This document shows positions 1 through 9,083 of a stretch of 64,000 nucleotides of DNA, in pieces (positions within the stretch are counted from its first letter, which is position 1; each line of letters begins with the position of its first letter). Under the pieces are notes generated by a model. That model did not search any database. It saw nothing but the letters and a program-made list of their open reading frames with translations, and was not told where the DNA came from. This DNA is from Marinobacter sp. F4218 (lineage in GTDB: Bacteria; Pseudomonadota; Gammaproteobacteria; Pseudomonadales; Oleiphilaceae). The DNA is taken from the NCBI RefSeq assembly GCF_019443085.1, contig NZ_JAHZIL010000003.1, forward strand, positions 558,001-622,000, written 5' to 3'. The position numbers and the translations under genes were made by a program.

Positions 1-1788
1 GCTTGCCACGGTTAACTCACCGGCCATCAGGAAAGCATTGATGGCACCGTAATCCAGAGCGGGATTCTGATTTTTCATCAGCGCCATCACTGCCGACACG
101 TGAGGCGCCGCCATCGAGGTGCCCTGCAGCCCGATGTAGGTTTCCTGCAACGAACCGTTAATTACACTGGCGCTGGTACTGACCACCACATCACCACGGC
201 CATCGGCATTGCCATCGCGGCTGGCATCACCGCCGGGCGCGGCGACATCAATCCAGTTGCCGAAATTCGAGTAGGACGCAAGGTCACCGGCGCCGTCGAC
301 TGCGCTGACCGCGAACACATTGTCAAAGGCGGCGGGATAGGATTCGGCGCTTGTTCCGGCGTTGCCCCCAGCCGCCACGAATATGACACCCCGTTCGGTC
401 CCAGTATTGATGGCATCCTGCAAAGACTGGATATACGGCAGTCCGCCGAGACTCAGGTTCGCAATGTTCGCTCTTGGCTGGCCGCCCTCAGGTCCGCCGA
501 CCCATTGCAGCGCCGCCAAAAGGTCGGCGGAGGAACCGGCACCGCCCTCTCCCAGAACCCGGACCGGCAACAGGGTGGAGTTGAATGCAACGCCGCCCCC
601 TCCTTCTTCATTTATCAAAGCAGCAACGGTTCCCGCCACATGGGTGCCATGGTAAACGCTTCCACCGACGCTGTTGCCCGGATCCGCCGGATTGCTGTCC
701 CGACCCGGCTGGCCGTCGTTATCAAACTGCTCTGAAACGAAGTCAGACCCCGCAAGGTTTGTACTGACGTTGGCATCAATATCACTGTGCCAGCCACCTG
801 AACCTCGATACAGCCCCGTGTCCATTACCGCGACGGTGACTCCCTCACCCCCATCGGGGGCCAGCTGCCAGGCCGTGGGGGCGTTCAACAAACCATAATG
901 CCACTGTTGGGCACTGTAGAGCGGCTCATCGACCGGCGTCATCGCCTGCATCCGGTAATTCGGTGTCGCGGAGGCGATATCCGGCCGCTTCTGCAGGGCC
1001 CGTATCCAGTCCAGGGTCGCGGCACCGGCTTGCTCGCCGCTTCCAAGGGCTTTCGAGACCGGCGCCTTGACCCGCCAGAGCCCCGGGGCCAGTTCCTGGG
1101 CAGGCACCATGTCGTTCTGGGAAAGCATGGACTGGGCCGTGGCCTGGTCCACTGGATTATTCAGCGCGACGAGGGCTTCTCCTTCGACAAACTCGTGCTC
1201 CGGCCAACGCAGGGAGACGGCGTTTCCGGTGGGATTCACCGCCGTGGACAGGACATAGAGCATGGGGGTTGGCCCCTCAGACTCTACCCGGACGGTATAG
1301 CTACCGTCTGCCCCGGAATTGGTCACACTGATACGACTGTTTGTACTGGTGGTTACATTGGATTGAACACCATCAACAGTCAGCCTCAGGGCCGAGGCTC
1401 CGGCCCGGGTGGCGAACGCCTGTAGCTCGACGGTCTGGCCATTCCGGAGCCGCATGGAAAATGTGTCATCGGGATCGGCGGGATAACCGGTGGCCGGAAA
1501 ATCCGGCAGGGCCGGATAGGCACCGGCCGAAGCGCTGACATAGCCGGCCAGGATGTATTCTGCCGGCAGGCTCTGAGGCGATCCGAGACGGGTGTTGCTC
1601 AACGCCAAAGCATCCGCATTATCCGCGTCGACCCGGGTTCCGGTTTCGATGTCGATGGTACCGGAGAGCGCCACGGCTACCGGGTCGGAACTGCCGCCAG
1701 AGCCACCACCGCACCCTGCCAGAGCCAGCAACAGACCGGCAGTCGCCGTGCCTCTGATTAGCGTTCTGGTGCATGCCTTGAATAGCAT
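1..1788 (-). CDS. S8 family subtilisin-like serine peptidase, lipoprotein (3' end outside window)
   Basis: Secreted or surface-anchored endoprotease of the subtilase (S8) family. The first 26 residues form a lipoprotein signal with lipobox LALAGC (Cys26), followed by a Gly/Ser linker. Residues of about 200-290 look like a subtilase propeptide. The catalytic triad is visible: Asp323 in VAVMDTGL, His380 in HGTHVAGT and Ser558 in GTSMAAPH, with the oxyanion Asn in AAGGNAG. 596 codons are present and the frame is still open at base 1, so the C-terminus is missing. The ATG at 1788 has a GGAGAG about 10 nt upstream. It is transcribed away from the TRAP operon terminator and so probably has its own promoter. 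Substrate is unknown. Confidence 0.93.
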   Translation of the reverse strand, partial: MLFKACTRTLIRGTATAGLLLALAGCGGGSGGSSDPVAVALSGTIDIETGTRVDADNADALALSNTRLGSPQSLPAEYILAGYVSASAGAYPALPDFPATGYPADPDDTFSMRLRNGQTVELQAFATRAGASALRLTVDGVQSNVTTSTNSRISVTNSGADGSYTVRVESEGPTPMLYVLSTAVNPTGNAVSLRWPEHEFVEGEALVALNNPVDQATAQSMLSQNDMVPAQELAPGLWRVKAPVSKALGSGEQAGAATLDWIRALQKRPDIASATPNYRMQAMTPVDEPLYSAQQWHYGLLNAPTAWQLAPDGGEGVTVAVMDTGLYRGSGGWHSDIDANVSTNLAGSDFVSEQFDNDGQPGRDSNPADPGNSVGGSVYHGTHVAGTVAALINEEGGGGVAFNSTLLPVRVLGEGGAGSSADLLAALQWVGGPEGGQPRANIANLSLGGLPYIQSLQDAINTGTERGVIFVAAGGNAGTSAESYPAAFDNVFAVSAVDGAGDLASYSNFGNWIDVAAPGGDASRDGNADGRGDVVVSTSASVINGSLQETYIGLQGTSMAAPHVSAVMALMKNQNPALDYGAINAFLMAGELTVAS

Positions 1789-1886
1789 AGGGATTACTCT
1801 CCGATAGTTTTCCAGCATACAACATCGCAGAGCTGGCGTTTTTTACTGAGTGTTAACCGATACGTCGAAACCGTCGCACCAGATGG

Positions 1887-1923
1887 CAAAAAACCGCCTG
1901 CGGGCATACTCCGGAGGCGGTTT
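1887..1923 (-). terminator. Rho-independent terminator of the TRAP-like operon
   Basis: Arms AAACCGCCT (1891-1899) and AGGCGGTTT (1915-1923) pair perfectly around a 15-nt loop. Read on the minus strand the stem is followed by a run of six T. It lies 19 bp past the stop codon of the permease gene, which fits termination of the minus-strand operon. Confidence 0.8.
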
Positions 1924-1941
1924 CAGTTTTCTCAGCCGTGG

Positions 1942-3993
1942 TTATAAAGCGTAGAACAGCATGGGCACGAAGGCCACCAGAAGCAACGTGGGCCCCATGA
2001 CCGCAAGGGGCAACAGCAGCCGTTCGTATCGATGCCAGAATGTGCCCGTCCGCTCCGCCGCGAGCACCTCGGTCTCCCCCACCACCTGGCGAGTCAGCAG
2101 ATGGTTGAGCGCCACCGGCGGGCTCAGGTAACCCAGTTCAAACGCCACGAGACACACGATCCAGAAATGCAGCGGATCGATTCCCAGCTGAATCGCGGGT
2201 TGTGCGATGGTTGCCGATACCAGAATAACCGCACCGAACGGATCCATCACCATGCCGATGAAGGTCAGCATCACTACAATGACCAGCATGGCGATCCAGG
2301 GACTGGTGAGATTCTCCGGGAACAGCGCATGGACAATATCAGACCGCTCCAGGATGCCACCCAGGCAGATGGAGAAACCGATGAGGGCCAGCAGTGCGCC
2401 AATGTGAACGGCCGAATCACTGGCAGCGTAAGAGCTGCGCTTCCAGAAGGCCCGGAGCCGGGTCTCGCCCAGTTCGCGGCGGTCGCTGCCGGCATCCAGA
2501 AAAACCAGCGCCAACATGACCAGCGGCAAAATCATTGGAGCGCTGTATTCGTTAAACTTCAGCCCAAGAATCGCCCAGATCGCCAGAATTACGGCCGCAC
2601 CGACAAGAACGTAGGGGACCAGTGGTTTCATCTGGACCAGGGATGTCCGAAAAGCGCCGGGGGCTGGCCGTGGCTTCCAGTTGCCCTGGGTCTTGCACAC
2701 AATCAGCGAGAACAGGGAGGCGGACATGATGAACACCCAGAAGCCCCAGCTGTACATCTCGGTAGTGGTGACTTCCTTGTTCAGAGCGGCCACGACCACA
2801 ATCAGCAGGCAGGGATTGAGCACGACACCGAGGCTGCCCGACATAGCGGTGGTGGCAAGCGATAGTTGCCGACCGGCGCCGGCACGACGCAACTCGTCGT
2901 AGACTACGCCACCCACGGCGAGAATGAAGATGCCTGATGCACCGGTAAAGGCCGTTGGGAACGCGGTGGCGAAGATGATCACCGAGGCCAGCATCGGTGC
3001 CGGCAGGTTGAAGGGTTTGATCACATTGAGGAGCAGTTCGGGCAGCCGGGTCTGCTTCAGCACCATACCTACCAGCACATACAAGCCGATGTTGATGAAC
3101 ATCGAGGACAGGTTGGACATCATGCCGAAGTAGATCGCCAGGCCCGACGCGTAACCGTCCACGAAGAAGAAGTAGCTCATGGCAATGAGCCCCATCGCGC
3201 AATACAGGGGCATCACCAGACCGGAAGACAGCGCCAGCCGACCATTCTTCATGCGCTCCGGCACATTCACGAACCGAACGGCATTGATCACCATGAAGAG
3301 ACCGAACACGGTGGCCCAGGCATATTGCAGATCGACGGTGCCCTCGGATCCGGGGGAACTTGCGAGCTTGCCGAGGTAGGCATTCAGCGACCCCACCATC
3401 ATACCGTTCACCACAAATTGCGTTGCCTGACTGAACCGCCACTCGGCCCGGTTCCGGGGCAGGCGCAAGGCAATATGGTCCGCGTCCAGCGCTGCAATGG
3501 CAGCCGCCATGGCAAACATCGCAATGAACAGGTACTTCGTCAGTTCGATGTTATCGAGGAGAAAATCCGCGAGACCCTGCTCGATTGTTTTGAACAGTCC
3601 CAAAGCTGGTGTGGCGTGTTCCAGGTTCTGTTCATACAGTGCGTACTCCTGCTGACAAAGCTCTAGGTTACGCTCCAGGGATTGGCGAATCGCTTCGGGA
3701 TTCGGCGGCGAGCTGAACAGATCGTCCGGGTCCGGCTGATAGGCCTCGACCCGCTTTTTCACCTCGGCATCCACGTCCATTTCAAGCTGGCATGAGGGCT
3801 CCGTGGCATCCGGATTCAGCAGGTAATAGTCAGGCCAGGTCTGCTCACCCACCCACAACAGGCGTGAGTGCAGCGAGTTCCCCATTCCCAGCAACAAGGT
3901 GAAAAGCAGAAGCAGCAGCAGGATAACCCCGTGCAATCGATGCACGGGATAGAGTGTCCGGGCTGCGGGCGCGGTCAAGGCTCGCCAGTTCAT
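1942..3993 (-). CDS. TRAP transporter fused large permease (DctQ/DctM-like)
   Basis: Integral membrane permease of 683 residues, about one and a half times a stand-alone DctM (about 430 residues). The N-terminal third holds a first membrane segment (about 22-42), a long periplasmic stretch with Cys residues, then further helices resembling a small-subunit module. The C-terminal two thirds show the many-helix DctM pattern, including FATAFPTAFTGASGIFILAVGG and GMVMDPFGAVILV-like re-entrant/helix segments. This architecture is known from fused QM TRAP permeases. It starts 15 bp after the solute-binding protein gene, so the two are co-transcribed. It should import an organic anion driven by a sodium gradient; the substrate cannot be read from sequence. 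Confidence 0.85.
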   Translation of the reverse strand: MNWRALTAPAARTLYPVHRLHGVILLLLLLFTLLLGMGNSLHSRLLWVGEQTWPDYYLLNPDATEPSCQLEMDVDAEVKKRVEAYQPDPDDLFSSPPNPEAIRQSLERNLELCQQEYALYEQNLEHATPALGLFKTIEQGLADFLLDNIELTKYLFIAMFAMAAAIAALDADHIALRLPRNRAEWRFSQATQFVVNGMMVGSLNAYLGKLASSPGSEGTVDLQYAWATVFGLFMVINAVRFVNVPERMKNGRLALSSGLVMPLYCAMGLIAMSYFFFVDGYASGLAIYFGMMSNLSSMFINIGLYVLVGMVLKQTRLPELLLNVIKPFNLPAPMLASVIIFATAFPTAFTGASGIFILAVGGVVYDELRRAGAGRQLSLATTAMSGSLGVVLNPCLLIVVVAALNKEVTTTEMYSWGFWVFIMSASLFSLIVCKTQGNWKPRPAPGAFRTSLVQMKPLVPYVLVGAAVILAIWAILGLKFNEYSAPMILPLVMLALVFLDAGSDRRELGETRLRAFWKRSSYAASDSAVHIGALLALIGFSICLGGILERSDIVHALFPENLTSPWIAMLVIVVMLTFIGMVMDPFGAVILVSATIAQPAIQLGIDPLHFWIVCLVAFELGYLSPPVALNHLLTRQVVGETEVLAAERTGTFWHRYERLLLPLAVMGPTLLLVAFVPMLFYAL

Positions 3994-4008
3994 GAGTGTT
4001 CCACCCTT

Positions 4009-5019
4009 TTATTCGCGGTTCGCAGCCGTGCACTCGGACGCGGAGGGGTTGCTGGCACAACGGATCTTGCTCAGCAGACCAAGCATCTTGGGGTGGTACA
4101 CGTCAGGCGCGCCGTTCTTGCCGTCGCGCATTTCCAGGCGGTTCTGGCGGAACATTTCCTGATAACCCTGAATGTCTTTTTCCGGAATGCGGACCCATTT
4201 TTCTTCGGGAATCGCCTCTTCCTGACCGGAGATAAGATTCATGGCCTGCGGAAACATGCCCCAGGCTACTTCACGGGCCTGCTGAGCGGCTTCGTCGTCC
4301 AGCACGTCGTCTTTGGCAATGATCTGAATGGTGAGCTGGGCCAGCGGGTAGTCCACGATGCCGCCCTTCTCACCAATGCCCTTGTAAAGTTCCAGTGCCT
4401 CATAGGCAAAAGCAGGCGCGTAGGCGGTATCAACCGAACCATTATTGAATTTGCCGGCGAAATTGGTGATATCGGAGGGCACCACGGTGGCCTTCACGAA
4501 GTTCACCATGTGGATGGCGTCCTTCTGGTAATCCAGGGTTGCCATGCGTTTGCCGGCCAGCTCGCCTGCGGTATCAATGCTGCGATCGTTGACAAAAAGA
4601 TAGCCAGCGCCAGCGGGAACAATCCCCAGCACTTCATAACCGTTCTCTTTCATCAGCGGAGCGGCCTTGGGCTGTGCCAGGGTGGCCAGCAGGGTTTTGA
4701 GATCATCGTATGTAGGAAGCGCACCCACAGCGCTGATGCTGCCGGTAAACCGGTTGAACGGTCGGGTCCGGATATCGGTCGCCGCGACAGCGTCGCATTG
4801 ACCGGCATTGAAATCCCCGACCGCCACCCCCTCATCGGTGTAGGGCTTGAGATTGAAGTCGACGCCGTGGGCTTTCATTTCCAGCGCATAGTCTTTGACC
4901 ATGTTGTAGAAGTCGCCATTGGCACCAATGACATCGAACACACACATGGAAACGGTCTGGGCCGAAGCCAGCGGGGCGACAGCGGCCAGGGTCAGTGCAG
5001 TAAGGGATTTGCGGATCAT
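4009..5019 (-). CDS. Putative TRAP-type periplasmic solute-binding protein
   Basis: 336 residues with a Sec signal peptide (MIRKSLTALTLAAVAPLASA, cleavage after about Ala20). Mature protein starts with a CVFDVIGANGD segment and carries FAGKFNNGSVDTAYAPAFAYEA, a pattern I associate with a 'putative solute-binding protein' family of marine gammaproteobacteria (formerly a DUF; the exact accession should be checked). It lacks an obvious canonical DctP signature, so the assignment to TRAP transport rests mostly on its position between a lipoprotein and a fused TRAP permease. Four Cys residues (near 26, 74, 320 and 329) could form periplasmic disulfides. ATG at 5019 follows GGAGGTCGT. Confidence 0.75.
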   Translation of the reverse strand: MIRKSLTALTLAAVAPLASAQTVSMCVFDVIGANGDFYNMVKDYALEMKAHGVDFNLKPYTDEGVAVGDFNAGQCDAVAATDIRTRPFNRFTGSISAVGALPTYDDLKTLLATLAQPKAAPLMKENGYEVLGIVPAGAGYLFVNDRSIDTAGELAGKRMATLDYQKDAIHMVNFVKATVVPSDITNFAGKFNNGSVDTAYAPAFAYEALELYKGIGEKGGIVDYPLAQLTIQIIAKDDVLDDEAAQQAREVAWGMFPQAMNLISGQEEAIPEEKWVRIPEKDIQGYQEMFRQNRLEMRDGKNGAPDVYHPKMLGLLSKIRCASNPSASECTAANRE

Positions 5020-5078
5020 AACGACCTCCGGGTCATTTTTGTGGTTCTTGGTGTTCAGTAGGATTCTGCCGGATGGCC

Positions 5079-6143
5079 CTAGAGCAGATCGTCCAGGTTC
5101 ATGGTTTCAACGTTCTCGGTGTTCCGCTCCGGGCTCATCTTCCCGAAGAAACTCTGCGGTGTCCGATAGCCGTAATTGGCAGTCCAATGCTTGTCGGAGG
5201 AAAACCGGATCACGCCCGCCGCGACATGATCCACCAGCCGGTAGTCTTCCCAGACATCGATGGTGTCCTCGGCGGCGACAAACTCAGCAATCGTATCGGC
5301 CAGCACTTCCGGACGGCCAAAGGTCTCTGCCGCTACCGCTTCGAGTGCCATGGAGGCTCGCATGCCTGCCTTCACGCCCAGCTCGGAACTGTTGTCCAGA
5401 ACTCGCCAGGGATCGGGTGACAGCGCCGGACGGGTATCGGGCAGGAGCAACCAGACCAGGGCGCGGATCGAGTTCGGCAAACCACCCCACTTTTCGTTGT
5501 CCAGACAGGTGGCGGCTCGCTCCGCCTGGGGCGCAATGTTCCGGGGAATGCCTGCCATGGCACCGGAATTGGCATCGTTCACGATCGCCTGCATACCGGT
5601 CAGCAGACCCAGCAGGAAGGTCAGTTCGTCCTGCTCGGTAAAGAGAAAAGGACACTCCAGCGGCTCAGCGGCCGGATCAAACTCGTAGGCGGCCATCGCC
5701 CGGTTGAAGGCTCTCAACCGACGCTCCGCCGTCTTGGCATTGAGACGCTTGGCTTCTTCCCGGGCGTCCTTGGCCGCCGGCACGTTGCCCTCGAAATCGG
5801 CTCTCAGGTAGGCAAGTTCGGCTTCCCAGGCGCGATATTCCATGCAGTTACCCGCCAACAGCATCAGCAGCGAACCGGTACTGTCCGGCGCGTCGGTCAC
5901 GCGGGAGAACGAGTACAGCAGGGGGTCAATGCCCTCACCAAGCGAACAGGCCATCTGGGGATCCGACATCTGCATGACATAAGGCGTGGCCTCGCCTTCG
6001 GAGTAGCTGGACAGCACGACACCGGTGGTGGTGTAGATCGGATTGGCAGAACAGCCGGCCAGGACGGCCAGGGCCATGAACATGAGCAATTTCAGACGTG
6101 CGGCCAGAATGCGACCAACGAGGGTTACCAGAGAGGAGATCAT
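5079..6143 (-). CDS. TatT-like helical lipoprotein linked to TRAP transport
   Basis: 354 residues. Hydrophobic N-terminus ends in lipobox VLAGC (Cys31), so it is an outer- or inner-membrane lipoprotein. The rest is predicted mainly alpha-helical, with helix pairs such as CMEYRAWEAELAYLRADFEG and DAREEAKRLNAKTAERRLRA, resembling the TPR-like T component (TatT) described for some TRAP systems. It is the first gene of the three-gene minus-strand operon (59 bp to the solute-binding protein gene). I infer that it docks the binding protein or delivers ligand to it. Family membership is by resemblance only. Confidence 0.65.
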   Translation of the reverse strand: MISSLVTLVGRILAARLKLLMFMALAVLAGCSANPIYTTTGVVLSSYSEGEATPYVMQMSDPQMACSLGEGIDPLLYSFSRVTDAPDSTGSLLMLLAGNCMEYRAWEAELAYLRADFEGNVPAAKDAREEAKRLNAKTAERRLRAFNRAMAAYEFDPAAEPLECPFLFTEQDELTFLLGLLTGMQAIVNDANSGAMAGIPRNIAPQAERAATCLDNEKWGGLPNSIRALVWLLLPDTRPALSPDPWRVLDNSSELGVKAGMRASMALEAVAAETFGRPEVLADTIAEFVAAEDTIDVWEDYRLVDHVAAGVIRFSSDKHWTANYGYRTPQSFFGKMSPERNTENVETMNLDDLL

Positions 6144-6481
6144 AATTCGCCCTGTTTACATTATTTTTATAAGTTCGGGATGACAGAACCGGTTTTTTAC
6201 CACGGAGTCACGGACGCGTACCGTGACCCGAAACCCGATCTGACTCGCCGCTTCTCATTATCGACGGGGCAAGAATGCGTGGAAAACTGTTCGACAAAAA
6301 TGGCTGGATTGCCAACCGGCACATGCCGATCAGGCCAATGGCCCGCAAAGGAAGTGACACACCCGGGATTATTTTCATTAAAAACAATAACTTTTGATAA
6401 GGCGAACTTCTGGAACCCTCGTACCACTCCTGCACGTCAAGCCAATCAAACCTCCATTTCCGAGGCCCCTCTACAGCTGGC
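6144..6481. other. 338-bp intergenic region upstream of the TRAP-like operon
   Basis: No convincing gene. The left end (6150-6175) is AT-rich and probably carries the minus-strand promoter of the TRAP-like operon, but I cannot fix -35/-10 boxes. A perfect inverted repeat, GTCACGG at 6207-6213 and CCGTGAC at 6221-6227 around a 7-bp spacer, could be an operator. Short reading frames in the rest lack ribosome-binding sites. Confidence 0.5.
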
Positions 6482-7108
6482 CTAGGCTCCGGCGGTACCC
6501 AGAGCCATCATCGCCATCACCTCATCCGTGAGACCATCCAAGGTCAATCCGCCCCGGGTTGGCTTGTACCAGGTGACCGTCCAACTCAGGGCTCCGGTCA
6601 GCATGCGGCGCACGACGAACGGATCGGCCTCCAACCGGCCTTCCTGCTTCAGGGATGACAGGGCATCGAGCCAGAGCTTCTCGTAGATATCCCTCAGTTC
6701 CAGCACTTCCGCCCGGGATTCTTCGGAGAGGCTGCGCCATTCGAATACCAGCACCGCCATGGCCTCGCCGGTCTGGCCATTCACCGACTCCAGCTCTGCA
6801 CGAACCAGTGCCCGCAACTTTTCCTGGCTCGACCCGGCCGCATCGACAGCCGCCTGCATCAATGCGGTGTTCAGGCGAATGGTTTCCACCATGACCGCCT
6901 TGAGGATCTCCTCCTTGGTGCGGAAATGGTGAAACAGACTGCCGGACTGAATCCCGACCGCGGCCGCAAGGTCCCTCACCGTGGTGCGCTCGTAGCCCTT
7001 GTCCCGGAAGAGACGGGCCGCTTCCTTCAGCAAACGCCCGCGGGCGCCATTCGGGTCAGAAACGAGGTTTTCGGCGATCAGGGCCTGGAGAATTTCGGAT
7101 TGGCTCAC
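6482..7108 (-). CDS. atuR: TetR family repressor of the acyclic terpene utilization genes
   Basis: DNA-binding repressor. An N-terminal TetR helix-turn-helix is seen in AARLFRDKGYERTTVRDLAA and GIQSGSLFHHFRTKEEILKA; the C-terminal half is the ligand-binding/dimer domain. Divergent from atuA, as atuR is in Pseudomonas aeruginosa. I chose the GTG at 7108 (208 residues). An in-frame TTG at 7141 would give 219 residues, but a promoter-like TTGTAA (7163-7168) and TAGAAT (7141-7146) on the minus strand would start transcription near 7134, inside the longer form. The shared intergenic region carries an 18-bp palindrome, the likely operator for both genes. Inducer is probably a CoA ester of the terpene pathway. 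Confidence 0.85.
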   Translation of the reverse strand: MSQSEILQALIAENLVSDPNGARGRLLKEAARLFRDKGYERTTVRDLAAAVGIQSGSLFHHFRTKEEILKAVMVETIRLNTALMQAAVDAAGSSQEKLRALVRAELESVNGQTGEAMAVLVFEWRSLSEESRAEVLELRDIYEKLWLDALSSLKQEGRLEADPFVVRRMLTGALSWTVTWYKPTRGGLTLDGLTDEVMAMMALGTAGA

Positions 7109-7140
7109 AGCGGATTTCCAGCAGTCGGAACGGGCCAACA

Positions 7141-7168
7141 ATTCTACCTGACATTTCCCTGTTTACAA
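7141..7168 (-). promoter_or_regulatory. Candidate atuR promoter
   Basis: On the minus strand TTGTAA (7163-7168) and TAGAAT (7141-7146) are separated by 16 bp. The -35 box abuts the 7169-7186 palindrome, so a bound repressor would block it. Assigned by eye. Confidence 0.45.
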
Positions 7169-7186
7169 ACCAAGCGCTTGCTTGGT
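7169..7186. promoter_or_regulatory. AtuR operator candidate (inverted repeat)
   Basis: ACCAAGC-GCTT-GCTTGGT: two perfect 7-bp arms around a 4-bp spacer, midway between atuR and atuA. TetR family operators typically have this form. In P. aeruginosa AtuR is reported to bind two inverted repeats in the atuA promoter region; I find only one strong copy here. Confidence 0.65.
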
Positions 7187-7265
7187 ATTGTCAATTTCAT
7201 CGTTGGTCAACCCCGCCGTCCATTCCCGCCAGCATGGCCGGCAAAGGTAAACAAGGCATGTAAAG

Positions 7266-9083
7266 ATGGCAGATTCTGAAAAGCGCACGAAGCCAATCCG
7301 CATCGGCTGTTCCGCCGCGTTCTGGGGCGACACCGAAACCGCCGCTGCGCAACTGGTTCGCAAGGGCAACATTGATTACCTGGTCGCGGACTACCTGGCT
7401 GAGATCACCATGTCGATCATGGCCGGACAGAAAATGAAGGACCCCTCGCAGGGCTACGCCCGGGATTTCGTACAGACCGTGATGGGACCGTTGCTGGGCG
7501 AGATCCGGGAAAAAGGTATTCGGGTGCTGGCCAATGCCGGGGGCGTGAACCCGGTCGCCTGCCGCGATGCCCTTCAGGCCCTGTGCGAAAAGGCCGGCGT
7601 TGAAATGAACATTGCGCTGGTTCTGGGCGACGACCTGATGCCGAAAAAGAAAGCACTCAGTGAGGCCGGTATCACCGAGATGACGACCGGCCAAGCCATG
7701 CCGCCGATGATGGTCAGCCTGAACGCGTACCTTGGCGCCCCCGGCCTGGTGGCCGCCCTGGAACAGGGAGCGGACATCGTCATTACCGGCCGGGTGGCCG
7801 ACAGCGCACTGGTCCTCGCGCCTCTGGTGTACGAGTTTGGCTGGACCTGGAACGACTACGACAAACTCGCCCAGGGCAGCCTTGCCGGGCATCTGCTGGA
7901 ATGCGGTGCCCAGGCAACCGGTGGCAATTTCACCGACTGGGAAGAGGTAGCTGACGGCTACGCCGACATGGGCTTTCCGATTGCCGAGGTCCAGCCCACT
8001 GGCGAGTTCCTGATTACCAAGCCAGACGGCACCGGCGGCCGGGTCACCCGGGGTACCGTGGCCGAACAGCTGGTGTATGAAATCGGCGATCCGCGCGCGT
8101 ACCTGTTGCCCGACGTCGCCTGCGATTTTACCGGGGTTACTCTGGAGGAATCCGGGCCAGATCAGGTCACTGTGCGCGGCGCCCGTGGGCTGCTCCCGAC
8201 GGACAGCTACAAGGTGTCCGGAACCTGGCCCGATGGTTTCAAATGCACCGTCACGTTCCTGTTGGCGGGGATCAATGCCCGGGCCAAGGCCCAGAAGGTG
8301 GCCGAAGCGATTCTGGCCAAGACCTCGCGGATGTTTGGCGAACGCGACCTGCCGGATTACTCGGAAACGAGCATTGAACTGCTGGGCACCGAGGCCACCT
8401 ACGGCGCCCACGCTCGCGCCGACGAGTGCCGGGAAGTCGTGGTGAAGATCAGCACCGCCCACCCCAAGAAGGAAGCCCTGGTGTTGTTCTCCCGGGAAAT
8501 TGCCCAGGCCGCCACCGGCATGGCACCGGGGATCACCGGTATCGTTGGCGGTCGGCCCACCGTCTGGCCGAAGATCCGCCTCTACTCCTGCCTGGTTCCG
8601 AAAACCGAGGTAGCAGTCAGTGTGGACCTAGAAGGCAAGCAACAGCCGGTAGCCGTCGCCACCGAAGGTGGCTTTGAAACCCGACCCCTGGCCTCCGCGC
8701 CGGAGAGCCCGACACCGCCGGAAGCCGACACCACCGTCCCATTGATCGAACTGGCCTGGGCCCGGAGTGGTGACAAGGGCGATCACAGCAACATCGGGGT
8801 CATCGCCCGTCACCCGGAGTTTGAACCCTTCATCGCGGCGGCCCTGACCGAAGAAGCCGTCGCAGAGTGGATGAATCACACCCTGAACCCGGAAGCCGGC
8901 AAGGTCACGCGCTGGGCCATGCCGGGCCTCAATGCCTTCAACTTCCTGCTGGAGCACAGCCTGGGCGGCGGCGGAGTCGCCAGTCTGCGCATCGACCCCC
9001 AGGGCAAGGCGTTCGCCCAGCAGCTGCTCGAATTTCCCGTGCCCGTTAGCCGGGCAGTCTTGAAAAAAGGACACCGTTCATGA
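7266..9083 (+). CDS. atuA: Acyclic terpene utilization protein AtuA
   Basis: 605 residues: an N-terminal AtuA/DUF1446 domain (about 12-460), with signatures such as [15 protein letters not shown] and [20 protein letters not shown], then a smaller C-terminal domain (about 490-600) with [18 protein letters not shown]. Essential for growth on citronellol/citronellate in P. aeruginosa; its reaction is not settled, and a role in the acetate-releasing lyase step on 3-hydroxy-3-isohexenylglutaryl-CoA has been proposed. First gene of the eight-gene atu operon; its stop overlaps the next start by 4 bp (ATGA). Cytoplasmic. Confidence 0.93.
   Translation: MADSEKRTKPIRIGCSAAFWGDTETAAAQLVRKGNIDYLVADYLAEITMSIMAGQKMKDPSQGYARDFVQTVMGPLLGEIREKGIRVLANAGGVNPVACRDALQALCEKAGVEMNIALVLGDDLMPKKKALSEAGITEMTTGQAMPPMMVSLNAYLGAPGLVAALEQGADIVITGRVADSALVLAPLVYEFGWTWNDYDKLAQGSLAGHLLECGAQATGGNFTDWEEVADGYADMGFPIAEVQPTGEFLITKPDGTGGRVTRGTVAEQLVYEIGDPRAYLLPDVACDFTGVTLEESGPDQVTVRGARGLLPTDSYKVSGTWPDGFKCTVTFLLAGINARAKAQKVAEAILAKTSRMFGERDLPDYSETSIELLGTEATYGAHARADECREVVVKISTAHPKKEALVLFSREIAQAATGMAPGITGIVGGRPTVWPKIRLYSCLVPKTEVAVSVDLEGKQQPVAVATEGGFETRPLASAPESPTPPEADTTVPLIELAWARSGDKGDHSNIGVIARHPEFEPFIAAALTEEAVAEWMNHTLNPEAGKVTRWAMPGLNAFNFLLEHSLGGGGVASLRIDPQGKAFAQQLLEFPVPVSRAVLKKGHRS

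Noticed and set aside
3868..5061. Long plus-strand frame opposite the TRAP binding protein
   Set aside because: Shadow of the real gene; His/Gly-rich translation without any family pattern.
7197..8462. Long minus-strand reading frame opposite atuA
   Set aside because: Antisense frame in GC-rich codons; atuA has clear domain motifs on the other strand.
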